A stretch of 64,000 nucleotides of DNA from UBA1738 sp045538755 (lineage in GTDB: Bacteria; Bacillota; Clostridia; UBA1381): the NCBI GenBank assembly GCA_045538755.1, contig JAZQEC010000008.1, positions 1 through 64,000 on the forward strand, in the 5' to 3' direction. The translations under genes and the position numbers were made by a program. Under the pieces are notes generated by a model that was given only the letters and a program-made list of their open reading frames with translations, searched no databases and was not told the origin of the DNA. Positions 26,647-34,568 of the stretch are shown here, in pieces. How positions within the stretch are numbered: position 1 is the stretch's first letter; each line of letters starts with the position of its first letter.

Positions 26647-27090
26647 CTATGATAATAGACCTTTTGCAATTTCATTGATCATTCTTCCGTCAGCACGACC
26701 AACGGTTTGCGCTTTAGCTTCTGCCATAACTTTGCCCATATCTTTTATAGACGAAGCACCGAGCTTTTCTATAATTTCTTTAACTATAACCTCAAGCTCT
26801 TCTTTTGACAGCTGCTTCGGCAGATATTCCATCAAAACATCCATTTCCGCCTTTAATTCGGCGATCAAATCGTCTCGGCCACTCTTTTCATAATCTGGGA
26901 GAGAGTCCTTGCGCTGCTTTAACTGCTTTGCAATTACCTCCAGAACTCCGTTATCGTCAAGAGTTACCTTATTGTCCTTTTCAAACTGAAGCACGCCGGC
27001 TCTTACCAGCTGTACAACGTTTTTACGGACCGCATTTTTATCTTTCATTGCCGACTTTAAATCTTCGGCAAGTCTCTCTTTAATAGTCAT
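26647..27090 (-). CDS. yqeY: GatB/YqeY-domain protein
   Basis: A 147-residue cytosolic protein of the YqeY family, which resembles the C-terminal tRNA-binding domain of GatB. The family motifs KAKTVGRAD-like (here KAQTVGRADGRMIN) and YLPKQLSKEEL are visible. It follows rpsU by 13 bases, the common arrangement in Bacillota. Its biochemical role is unsettled. Confidence 0.9.
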   Translation of the reverse strand: MTIKERLAEDLKSAMKDKNAVRKNVVQLVRAGVLQFEKDNKVTLDDNGVLEVIAKQLKQRKDSLPDYEKSGRDDLIAELKAEMDVLMEYLPKQLSKEELEVIVKEIIEKLGASSIKDMGKVMAEAKAQTVGRADGRMINEIAKGLLS

Positions 27091-27103
27091 TTTAAACTAC
27101 TTC

Positions 27104-27280
27104 CTATTTGAACTTTCTCTTACGAGCAGCCTCGGATTTCTTTTTGCGCTTTACGCTTGGCTTTTCGTAATGTTCGCGTTTTCTTATTTCAGACATAACA
27201 CCTGACTTAGCACACTGGCGCTTAAATCTTCTAAGAGCGCTGTCTAATGATTCATTTTCTTTTACACGAATTTCTGACAT
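27104..27280 (-). CDS. rpsU: Ribosomal protein S21
   Basis: A 58-residue basic small-subunit protein. The sequence begins MSEIRVKENESLDSALRRFK and ends in a Lys/Arg-rich tail. Start 27280 is fixed by GGAGGG; the longer frame to 27352 is not supported. It leads the rpsU-yqeY pair. Confidence 0.96.
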   Translation of the reverse strand: MSEIRVKENESLDSALRRFKRQCAKSGVMSEIRKREHYEKPSVKRKKKSEAARKRKFK

Positions 27281-27495
27281 TTGTATTTCCCTCCCTCCGG
27301 CAAAACAATTTCCGGCTGTTTGATGGATAATATGGAGAATATGATACTTCATATTAACCCACGATATGTATTATAACTTATTTTACATATAATTGTCAAG
27401 TTTTTTAAAGATATTTTTGTAAAAAATAAATTTTTATCTATGATAAGAATGAAATCGGAGTCAAAAAACAGCACCGTTTTAGGTGCTGCACAATT

Positions 27496-27840
27496 TTAAC
27501 CTGCCGGCCATGAGAATTTTCTTCCGCCTGTTAAGTGGAAATGAATGTGCTTAACGGTCTGAAGACCGTCTTCGCCGCAATTATTTACAACCCTATATCC
27601 ATTTTCGGCAAAGCCAAGCTCCTTCGCAATTTTCGGGATAACTTCAAAAATTCTTGCAATATACCTCGAATTTTCTTCAGTTACCTCATTCGCTGATGCA
27701 AAATGCACCTTTGGAATAATCACAACGTGATACGGAGCTTGTGGTGCGATGTCATTAAACGCATACACCATTTCGTCCTCATAAACCTTTTCAGACGGGA
27801 TTTCTCCTTTTATGATTTTACAAAACAAACAATCCTCCAT
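27496..27840 (-). CDS. HIT-family nucleotide hydrolase
   Basis: A 114-residue histidine-triad protein that probably hydrolyses nucleoside phosphoramidates or dinucleotides. The zinc-like N-terminal motif CLFCKIIKGEIP and the active site HIHFHLTGG are both present. Start 27840 has AGGAG eight bases upstream. It follows the nth stop by one base. Confidence 0.93.
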   Translation of the reverse strand: MEDCLFCKIIKGEIPSEKVYEDEMVYAFNDIAPQAPYHVVIIPKVHFASANEVTEENSRYIARIFEVIPKIAKELGFAENGYRVVNNCGEDGLQTVKHIHFHLTGGRKFSWPAG

Positions 27841-27841
27841 T

Positions 27842-28477
27842 TTATTTTCTCCTTTCAAAATATTTACAAAATTCCTTTATTTCACAAATTTCACATTTAG
27901 GCGAACGTGCTGTGCAGACCAGCCTTCCATGATTTACAAATCTATGGCAAAGTGCAAGCTGTTCCTCGGGTAAGATTAGCTTTTTTAAGTCTTGTTCAAT
28001 TTTTTCAGGAGTTTCGCTTGCCGTAAGCCCTGTCCTTTTAGAAAGCCGCATACAATGCGTATCCACGACGACTGCCGGCTTTTTAAAAATATCCCCAAGC
28101 ACAAGATTTGCCGTCTTTCTGCCGGTTCCGGGCAGTGTTAAAAGCTCGTCCATTGTGTCCGGTACTTTCCCTTCATAATGCTCTAAAATCCTCCGGCAGC
28201 AAAGAATAATGTTTTTCGCTTTGTTTCTAAAAAATCCGATTGACCGGATATCGTTGCAAAGCTCGTCATAGTCTGCCTTGGCAAAAGCCTCTGCATCGGG
28301 ATATTTTTTAAACAAGGTTTCGGTAACAATATTTACTCTTGCGTCGGTACACTGCGCCGACAGCTGCGTTGCAATCAGCATTTGAAGCGGCGTTTCATAA
28401 TTTAGCGTACATTTCACACTCGGGTATATTTCCTTTAATTTTTGTACAATCCGCTCCGCTCTTTCCTTTTTCCTCAT
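27842..28477 (-). CDS. nth: Endonuclease III
   Basis: A 211-residue DNA glycosylase/AP lyase for oxidised pyrimidines. The helix-hairpin-helix LPGTGRKTANLVLG holds the catalytic lysine, VVVDTHCMR the catalytic Asp, and CTARSPKCEICEIKEFC is the C-x6-C-x2-C-x5-C [4Fe-4S] loop. Length matches the family. Confidence 0.95.
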   Translation of the reverse strand: MRKKERAERIVQKLKEIYPSVKCTLNYETPLQMLIATQLSAQCTDARVNIVTETLFKKYPDAEAFAKADYDELCNDIRSIGFFRNKAKNIILCCRRILEHYEGKVPDTMDELLTLPGTGRKTANLVLGDIFKKPAVVVDTHCMRLSKRTGLTASETPEKIEQDLKKLILPEEQLALCHRFVNHGRLVCTARSPKCEICEIKEFCKYFERRK

Positions 28478-28592
28478 AAATTATCTGCCTTTCTTCCAAA
28501 ACAGTCACCTGTTATGTTTACATTATACTGCTTTTTATGGATTTTTTCAATATAAAGTATTAATTTATTTTCCATTTAAAAAAACATTGATT

Positions 28593-28621
28593 TTGAAACA
28601 ATATTATGATATACTTATAAT
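28593..28621 (+). promoter_or_regulatory. Promoter of the chain-length/tyrosine kinase pair
   Basis: TTGAAA at 28593-28598 and TATAAT at 28616-28621 with a 17-base spacer. Confidence 0.7.
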
Positions 28622-28647
28622 AATTAGGTAAATAGGAGTTGATTTTT

Positions 28648-29343
28648 TTGAAAGAACAGTTATCAATAACTGAAATTATAGATATGATGATACGAAGATG
28701 GTGGATTCTTGCAATTACCTCTATCAGTATTAGTATTGCAGCATTTGCATACACAGAAATCTTTGTTGACGAATTGTACAAGACTGACGGTACTCTTTAT
28801 GTAAATGCGCAAAGAACGCAGTCAAGTGATATTTCGCAAACACGACTTTCCGCATCACAAGAACTCGTTAATACATATAAGGAGATTCTTGGACGGCGAA
28901 CATTTCTTTCTCGCGTAGCAGCAGACCTTGATAACCGATATACTGTTGGAAACCTTGCAAATATGATTACTATGAAATCAGCCAACGGTACTGAAGTGCT
29001 TGAAATTACCGTTATAGGAAAGGTTCCTGAAGATGTTTATGCAATCTGCCACAGCGTTTTAATTCACGCTCCTGACGAACTCATAAGGGTTATTAATGCA
29101 GGTTCAGTTAAAATTCTTGACGATGGTCAGATTCCGAGATCGCCCATTTCTCCTAACGTAAAGCAGAATACAATGATTGCATTTTTAATCGGTTTGATTC
29201 TTGGTGCATTTATCATTCTTATACTGGAACTATTTGATACGCGAATTAAATCGAGAGACGATGTTATACAAAAATATGAAGAGCCGCTTTTAGGAGAAAT
29301 TCCTGAGCTTGTTTTTACAAAGAAGGCAGGTACAGATAAATGA
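28648..29343 (+). CDS. Wzz/CpsC-type chain-length and kinase-modulator protein
   Basis: A 231-residue membrane protein with two transmembrane helices (about residues 25-45 and 170-190) flanking an extracytoplasmic Wzz domain, and a short cytosolic tail that would activate the CpsD-like kinase. The start is a TTG at 28648 with AGGAG eight bases upstream. A conserved Pro before the second helix (IPRSPISPN) fits the family. It overlaps the kinase gene by four bases. No glycosyltransferase or flippase gene is nearby, so the partner polymer locus must be elsewhere. Confidence 0.85.
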   Translation: MKEQLSITEIIDMMIRRWWILAITSISISIAAFAYTEIFVDELYKTDGTLYVNAQRTQSSDISQTRLSASQELVNTYKEILGRRTFLSRVAADLDNRYTVGNLANMITMKSANGTEVLEITVIGKVPEDVYAICHSVLIHAPDELIRVINAGSVKILDDGQIPRSPISPNVKQNTMIAFLIGLILGAFIILILELFDTRIKSRDDVIQKYEEPLLGEIPELVFTKKAGTDK

Positions 29344-30257
29344 AAATTCTTAAATTAATCGGTGATTTTAACGTTAAAAAAGTTAATAACCGCCGCGAAG
29401 AATCAACTACAAGAAGAATTAATACTCTTTTAACAGACGAAACACAATTTATTGTAAAAGAAGCATATAAGACTGCGAGAACAAATATTCGATTTTCACT
29501 AAGTTCGGAAAAGGGCTGCAAAAAAATTATTATTACCAGTGCGAGCCCTCACGAAGGTAAAACAACCACCTGTTTAAATCTTGCTATTGCATTTGCACAG
29601 ACCGATGCAAGAGTACTTTTAATAGATGCCGACCTTAGAAAACCGAGAATTTACCGCCATCTTTCTATTCAAAGAGAAAATGGACTTTCCGACCTTTTAT
29701 GCGGACTTATTGATAAGAAAACCGCGATAAAGCATTGCCCTGAACATAAGCTTGACTGTATTACATCAGGTCAAATTCCTCCTAATCCGGCAGAGCTTTT
29801 ATCTTCACCGGATATGGAGCAACTTCTTGATGAGCTTAGCAATGATTATGACTATATCTTTATAGATACTCCACCGGTTACTGTTGTTACTGAAGCTGTT
29901 GCTATGGCAAAGTGTGCAAGCGGTGTTATCTTGGTTATACGTCAAAACAGTACAATCTTTGAGTCCATCGACCGTGCCAGAACAAGCCTTAAAATGTCAG
30001 ATGCCAAAATTCTTGGTTACATCTTAAATGACGTTAGTGCCGGAACATACGGATATGGATCATATAACAGATATTCACGCAGGAAAAAATACAATTATGG
30101 TTACGGCTATGGCTACGGCTATGGATATGGCTACGGCTATGACAAGTCCTCATACGGATACGGCTATAAAGAACATAAAAGAGCCAAAAAAACAGAAGAG
30201 TCTAATAAAACACCAGAAAAAAAGAAATCTGTTTTTGGTAACAAGAAAAATAAATAA
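29340..30257 (+). CDS. CpsD/CapB-type bacterial tyrosine kinase with YG-repeat tail
   Basis: A 305-residue autophosphorylating tyrosine kinase of exopolysaccharide systems. Walker A SASPHEGKTT lies at 67-76, Walker A' LLIDAD at 93-98, and Walker B IFIDTPP near 180. The C-terminus carries an unusually long Tyr-Gly repeat (roughly residues 235-280) in place of a simple Tyr cluster, then a Lys-rich end. The repeat DNA is nearly tandem (TATGGC/TACGGC units) and could vary in length by slippage. Confidence 0.88.
   Translation: MKILKLIGDFNVKKVNNRREESTTRRINTLLTDETQFIVKEAYKTARTNIRFSLSSEKGCKKIIITSASPHEGKTTTCLNLAIAFAQTDARVLLIDADLRKPRIYRHLSIQRENGLSDLLCGLIDKKTAIKHCPEHKLDCITSGQIPPNPAELLSSPDMEQLLDELSNDYDYIFIDTPPVTVVTEAVAMAKCASGVILVIRQNSTIFESIDRARTSLKMSDAKILGYILNDVSAGTYGYGSYNRYSRRKKYNYGYGYGYGYGYGYGYDKSSYGYGYKEHKRAKKTEESNKTPEKKKSVFGNKKNK
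30090..30165 (+). repeat. Tandem TAYGGY codon repeat in kinase tail
   Basis: Six-base units TATGGC or TACGGC repeat about eight times within the C-terminal Tyr-Gly stretch. All lie in frame, so unit gain or loss would change the number of phosphorylatable tyrosines without a frameshift. Confidence 0.7.
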
Positions 30258-30355
30258 TACAATCCGGGTTCACTGCATATCAGTTGGACTCGGATTTTTT
30301 ATGGACATTGCAAGAATTTTAGCAAAATCATAGCCACAAAATTACTTTATTTTTA

Positions 30356-30384
30356 TTGACATATACCAATCGTTTTGGTAATAT
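30356..30384 (+). promoter_or_regulatory. Promoter of the MocR gene with overlapping dyad
   Basis: TTGACA at 30356-30361 and TAATAT at 30379-30384, 17 bases apart. The spacer holds a dyad TACCAA-N5-TTGGTA (30364-30380). ATACCA is a known recognition motif of GabR-type MocR proteins, so autoregulation is likely. Confidence 0.65.
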
Positions 30385-30420
30385 ACAATTATTATAAATT
30401 AACGAAAGTGATATTATCAG

Positions 30421-31473
30421 ATGAAAAATGAATTTGAGTATATGAAGATATATGTAAATCTTCGTGAGGATATTGTCAAAGGCTTTTACAACTTTGGAGA
30501 CAGGCTTCCTTCAAAAAGGGTGCTTGCCGAAGAAACGGGAACAAGTGTTATAACTGTTGAGCACGCATACAGCATTTTGTGTGATGAAGGGTATGTCGAG
30601 GCACGGCAGCGGAGCGGCTATTTTGTGATTTACAAAGAGGGTGATCTGTTTCCTGTTGCTGAGAAAATTAAAAAAGTCCCTGAAAATCACCATCATTTTA
30701 GCGATAGCTTTCCGTTTTCTGTGCTTGCAAAAACTGTAAGAAGAGTTGTTTCAGAAGAAAGTGAAAGCCTTTTAGAAAAATCGCCTAATTTTGGACTTTT
30801 AAAGCTTCGTGAGGCAGTGGCAAAGTATCTTGCAAGAAGCCGCTCAATGCTGGTAAACCCAGAAAATATAGTCATCGGAGCAGGTGCTGAGTATCTTTAC
30901 AGCCTGATAGTTCAAACTCTCGGCAGAGACAGGGTTTACGGTATTGAGAACCCGTCTTATGAAAAGATAAAAAAGGTTTATGAGGCAAACGGAGCAACCT
31001 GCGACCTCCTTGATATGGGACGTGACGGAATACGTACAGATGAACTTTTAAGAACTAACGCCACCGTTCTTCATATAACACCGTTTAACAGCTTTCCGAG
31101 CGGAATAACCGCTTCGGCATCAAAACGCCGTGAATACCTTAACTGGGCAAAGCTTAAAGGTGCAGTAATTATTGAAGATGATTTTGATTCGGAGTTTTCA
31201 CGTTCTACAAAGACGGAAGATACCGTTTTTGCACAGGAAAAGGATTTGGTTATATATGTGAACACCTTCTCAAAAACGATAGCACCTTCCATCAGAATGG
31301 GATATATGGTACTTCCCGACAAGCTTAGGTGTGATTTTATTAAAAATGCAGGGTTCTACTCCTGCACCGTGTCGGTTTTAGAACAGTATATTGTTGCGGA
31401 ATTTATTAATAATGGCGATTTTGAAAGACATATTAACAGGATAAGACGAAAAAGAAGAAATGAAATGAAATAA
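30421..31473 (+). CDS. MocR-type GntR regulator, C-terminally truncated
   Basis: A 350-residue protein with an N-terminal GntR winged helix (FGDRLPSKRVLAEETGTSVITVEHAYSIL) and a PLP aminotransferase-like domain. The PLP lysine is in NTFSKTIAPSIRMGY near residue 283. Full-length MocR proteins have about 150 residues after this lysine; here only about 67 remain and the protein ends at a Lys/Arg-rich HINRIRRKRRNEMK. No continuing frame is seen. It may be inactive as a PLP fold, or bind DNA only. Its targets are unknown. Confidence 0.8.
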   Translation: MKNEFEYMKIYVNLREDIVKGFYNFGDRLPSKRVLAEETGTSVITVEHAYSILCDEGYVEARQRSGYFVIYKEGDLFPVAEKIKKVPENHHHFSDSFPFSVLAKTVRRVVSEESESLLEKSPNFGLLKLREAVAKYLARSRSMLVNPENIVIGAGAEYLYSLIVQTLGRDRVYGIENPSYEKIKKVYEANGATCDLLDMGRDGIRTDELLRTNATVLHITPFNSFPSGITASASKRREYLNWAKLKGAVIIEDDFDSEFSRSTKTEDTVFAQEKDLVIYVNTFSKTIAPSIRMGYMVLPDKLRCDFIKNAGFYSCTVSVLEQYIVAEFINNGDFERHINRIRRKRRNEMK

Positions 31474-31493
31474 GATATGCAAAATGCATATCT
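31473..31493 (+). terminator. Short hairpin after the MocR gene
   Basis: AGATATGCA and TGCATATCT form a perfect 9-bp stem with a 3-base loop directly at the stop, followed by CATTTTGG. It is a weak terminator candidate. Confidence 0.45.
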
Positions 31494-31558
31494 CATTTTG
31501 GTAAAACGTATGGTATTTCCTTTTTTTAAAAACCTATGGAATGTGTGCTTTTTTAAAT

Positions 31559-31718
31559 TAAAAAAGCACACAGCAAGCCGTGTGCTAAAAAACACTCAGC
31601 TCGGCTGTGAACCTACTTAACACACAAACAATAGGAAAAAGGGTTAAGTGAGCCTGTGTTTTTTACAGGATCTTGTTTTTTCCTAATTGTTTGTAAAATA
31701 TTAATTTTGTAGGTTCAC
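31559..31718 (-). ncRNA. Structured RNA copy 1 (6S-like architecture, family uncertain)
   Basis: A roughly 160-base minus-strand transcript with no coding frame. Its 5' GTGAACCTAC (31718-31709) pairs exactly with GTAGGTTCAC ending at 31607. Inside is an A/T-rich internal loop, then a stem ACAAACAA/TTGTTTGT plus TAGGAAAAA/TTTTTCCTA, and an apical CCTGT/ACAGG hairpin with AAAAACACAGGCTCACTT. The 3' part has GTGTTTTTT and the terminator hairpin AGCACACGG/CTGTGTGCT. It is homologous to the RNA at 63000-63212. A long hairpin with a central bubble resembles 6S RNA, but I cannot confirm that family. Confidence 0.7.
31565..31586 (-). terminator. Terminator of structured RNA 1
   Basis: On the minus strand AGCACACGG-CTTG-CTGTGTGCT followed by TTTTTT. 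Confidence 0.8.
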
Positions 31719-31725
31719 AATTTTT

Positions 31726-31754
31726 ATTATATCACAAAACCCTTATTTTGTCTA
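31726..31754 (-). promoter_or_regulatory. Promoter of structured RNA 1
   Basis: On the minus strand TAGACA (31754-31749) and TATAAT (31731-31726) with a 17-base spacer; the RNA 5' end would be near 31718. Confidence 0.75.
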
Positions 31755-31791
31755 TATATTTTATTTCCAAATAAGTCGACTGATTTCGACT

Positions 31792-32664
31792 TTATTTGCC
31801 AAGCAGCATACCTTCCCTTTTTTCCACTTCCAATAAATATCCGTCTCTTACGCCGCATTTTTTAATATGTATTTCCTTTGCACCGCATATATCTGCTATT
31901 TTTTTCATAATAACAAGCCCTGCAACAATATTATCATATCTGTTTTTAAGAACATTTTTAATAACATTTTCAGGCGTTTCTTCAATAAATCTTATTAAAT
32001 CTTCAATTTTTTCAGTTTTTAAAATATCTATATTTTCCGATGCTTTTAAAAAGCTGTAAAACTTTGCAGCAGTTTTTGCAGTGCCGCCCATCATATAAAT
32101 TTTATCACATTTTAAATGTATCGCCAAAATAGTTTCTTCAACATATTTTTCAATATTTTTTCTTTCCTCTCTATCAGGAAATTTGTGTTTTACAAACTTA
32201 TTTTTAAGTTTTCGACAGCCAATGGGATAAGACGAAAAAAATTCAAGCTCACCGTTTTTAAACTCAAAAATCTGTGCTGAACCTCCGCCTAAATCCACTC
32301 CTATTCCGCTTTCTGTTCTATTAATAGACCCAATAAGTCCGTAAAAGTCATATCTTGCTTCATCTTCACCTGATAAAATATCTATTTCTATTCCCGTTTC
32401 TTCAAAAATAACCTTTTTTACTTCTTCTTTATTCTTTAAATTGCGAAAAGCGAATGTCGCAAAGGCGTGTACTTCAATATTTTCTGCCTTTTGCTTTAAA
32501 TTTGAAATTATCCGGCAAAGCTTTTTTATTCCTTCTGAGGTTAAAATTCCGTTTTTTGTATCATTTAATATTTCCGATGTAATTCCTGTGTTTGAAATTT
32601 GTTTTCCTCTGTCATATATAACAAGACGGATTGTATTTGAACCAATATCAATAATACCTGTCAT
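31792..32664 (-). CDS. Ppx/GppA-family phosphatase
   Basis: A 290-residue exopolyphosphatase/guanosine pentaphosphatase-family protein. The ASKHA-fold motifs DIGSNTIRLVIYD at the N-terminus and GVDLGGGSAQIFE near residue 120 bind the phosphate groups. Start 32664 has AGGAGG upstream. It is close to the minimal size of the family, lacking the C-terminal HD-like domain of longer Ppx proteins. Substrate could be polyphosphate or pppGpp. Confidence 0.88.
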   Translation of the reverse strand: MTGIIDIGSNTIRLVIYDRGKQISNTGITSEILNDTKNGILTSEGIKKLCRIISNLKQKAENIEVHAFATFAFRNLKNKEEVKKVIFEETGIEIDILSGEDEARYDFYGLIGSINRTESGIGVDLGGGSAQIFEFKNGELEFFSSYPIGCRKLKNKFVKHKFPDREERKNIEKYVEETILAIHLKCDKIYMMGGTAKTAAKFYSFLKASENIDILKTEKIEDLIRFIEETPENVIKNVLKNRYDNIVAGLVIMKKIADICGAKEIHIKKCGVRDGYLLEVEKREGMLLGK

Positions 32665-32777
32665 AATTTTATCCTCCTTTTTATTATGTAAAAACACCAC
32701 CTAAAAAGTCTATTATCTAATAAACCTTTTTATTAAAAAACATTCAAAATCCTAAAAATTTTGAATGCTTTTTAAAA

Positions 32778-33563
32778 TTAATGGCCGCAACAATCACAGC
32801 CATCTCCGTGATGGTGATGATGTTCATGGTCGTGGTCACAACCGCAGTCACATTCTTCATCATCTTCATAATATCCCAGAAAATCAAATGCTGTCGTTTG
32901 GGTTATCTCATTTTTAATAAAATCCTTAATCAAAAGTTTTCCGTCAGGATATACTCTTAAAATACAGGAAATATTTTTATTTTTTGCATATTCTTCTGCA
33001 TCCTCAATCGGTTTATTTTCATTATAAAACTCAACTATACAGCCGTTTACACGAAGATTATATGCTATGTCATACGCAAGACCTTCTGCGTTATTCTCTG
33101 CATATATAAGACTTGCCGAAACGTCACTATCAGTTATATAAGCTCCTTCCTTTTCAAGAGCCTTTATGAATTTATCAACGCAAAATGTACATTTTTGTAT
33201 ATTTTTCGTAAATTCGCCACACGCAAATTCAATTCCATTACTTACTGCAGAAAATCCGCTGACATTTTTATCTAATTTTATCATATTTTCAAATCCGAAA
33301 AGCTCTAAAAGCTCAAAAATATTGTTATCCTTAATTGAAACCTCAAAATTGTCAAGTCCGTTTGCAATCGCTGTTTCAATGGAGAGCGCAACAAGCTCAG
33401 CTTTTGATTTATCGGTATTTATTCCGCCATTTACTGCCTTTACAATATCTTTTTCAAAAACGCAGTATTTTTCTCCTTCTTCCTTTTCTACCTCATAAAA
33501 TCCGAAAGAAGTAAAAACCGACCAGATTGAATCTAAAATATCTCTTTTTTTCGCAAGACTCAC
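32778..33563 (-). CDS. Degenerate HisRS/HisZ-like protein with His/Cys-rich tail
   Basis: A 261-residue protein. The N-terminus (LDSIWSVFTSFGFYEVE) and the C-terminal alpha/beta segment (SASLIYAENNAEGLAYDIAYNLRVNG) resemble histidyl-tRNA-synthetase/HisZ folds, but class II catalytic motifs are not recognisable. The last 26 residues hold six Cys and eight His, including HEHHHHHGDGCDCCGH, an obvious metal-binding tail. It sits two bases from the DnaI-like gene. The HisRS relation is a motif-level guess, and the function is unknown. Confidence 0.6.
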   Translation of the reverse strand: MSLAKKRDILDSIWSVFTSFGFYEVEKEEGEKYCVFEKDIVKAVNGGINTDKSKAELVALSIETAIANGLDNFEVSIKDNNIFELLELFGFENMIKLDKNVSGFSAVSNGIEFACGEFTKNIQKCTFCVDKFIKALEKEGAYITDSDVSASLIYAENNAEGLAYDIAYNLRVNGCIVEFYNENKPIEDAEEYAKNKNISCILRVYPDGKLLIKDFIKNEITQTTAFDFLGYYEDDEECDCGCDHDHEHHHHHGDGCDCCGH

Positions 33564-33564
33564 T

Positions 33565-34557
33565 TTACTTTTCTCCTTTATTCATAAGTTTTTGAACTCT
33601 TATATCTGTTCCGACAAAGTGCAGAATTTCAAAGCTTTCATAAATTCTCGATGCCACCCTTTCAGTATATTTTGACATAATCCCTTTCATATTAAGATTT
33701 GTGCTTATAATAATTCTTTTACCACGCGCAATTCTTTCGTTTATTATTTCATTTAAAAGTTGCACAGAAAACTGGCTTTGAACCTCTGTTCCGAGGTCGT
33801 CTATAATAAGTACGTCAGCGTCTTTTACCATATCCATCTTCGCTGTAAATTCGTCTGCATCTTTTTTACCGAATTTAAAATCTTCATACTCGGAAAAAAG
33901 ACTTGTTGCAGAAGTATAAATAACACTTTTTCCGTCATCCATCATTTTTTTAGCTATACACGAACACAAAAATGTCTTTCCAAGACCGCATCCGCCGTAA
34001 TAAAGCATATTTTTTGATTTTTCATTTTCACAAAAGTCAAGTGCTTTATTATAAATTATTTTTATATTCTCTTTTTCGGTCATTTTGATGCTTTCATCAA
34101 ATTTATCACTGTAAAAGTCAAAAGAAAATTCTGAAAAATTATGAAGCATTTCCTTCATATTTGATAAATCGTAGCGAATATTAATCAACTTCTGTACAAA
34201 GCATGAACATTTTTTTGTATCTTCATACCCTGTATCAAGACATTTGTCACATTTATATTTCACTTCATCATAATCAAACTCCACATTGTTTTTTAAAAGA
34301 ATTTTATTCTTTTTTTCATTTAATTTTGCAAGTTTTTCTTCAAATTCTTTATTATATTCCGCACTTTTCTCGGGATTTTTTATGATTTTTCCAAAGTTTT
34401 CTATACCAAGGCGGTTTATTTCGTCTTCGATTTCTTTAATTTCAGGAATATTTTTATGAACCTCTTTAACACGTTCCTCACATTTTAAACGTGCAATAGT
34501 GCGGTCTTCATCATATTCATACATAATCTTTTTTAAAGCTGTTTCAATATAATCCAA
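33565..34557 (-). CDS. DnaC/DnaI-type helicase loader ATPase
   Basis: A 330-residue AAA+ protein. The N-terminal half has a coiled region and zinc-finger-like KCDKCLDTGYEDTKKCSC; Walker A is GGCGLGKTFL, Walker B VLIIDDLGTE, and the sensor region IIISTNLNMKG. This is the layout of DnaI-type loaders that place the replicative helicase, and its position near dnaA fits. Phage-type DnaC is an alternative name. Confidence 0.85.
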   Translation of the reverse strand: MDYIETALKKIMYEYDEDRTIARLKCEERVKEVHKNIPEIKEIEDEINRLGIENFGKIIKNPEKSAEYNKEFEEKLAKLNEKKNKILLKNNVEFDYDEVKYKCDKCLDTGYEDTKKCSCFVQKLINIRYDLSNMKEMLHNFSEFSFDFYSDKFDESIKMTEKENIKIIYNKALDFCENEKSKNMLYYGGCGLGKTFLCSCIAKKMMDDGKSVIYTSATSLFSEYEDFKFGKKDADEFTAKMDMVKDADVLIIDDLGTEVQSQFSVQLLNEIINERIARGKRIIISTNLNMKGIMSKYTERVASRIYESFEILHFVGTDIRVQKLMNKGEK

Positions 34558-34568
34558 TTTATTCCCTC

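Noticed and set aside
30090..30165. Possible CRISPR or minisatellite
   Set aside because: The repeat is in frame and encodes a Tyr-Gly tail of a kinase; no spacers exist.
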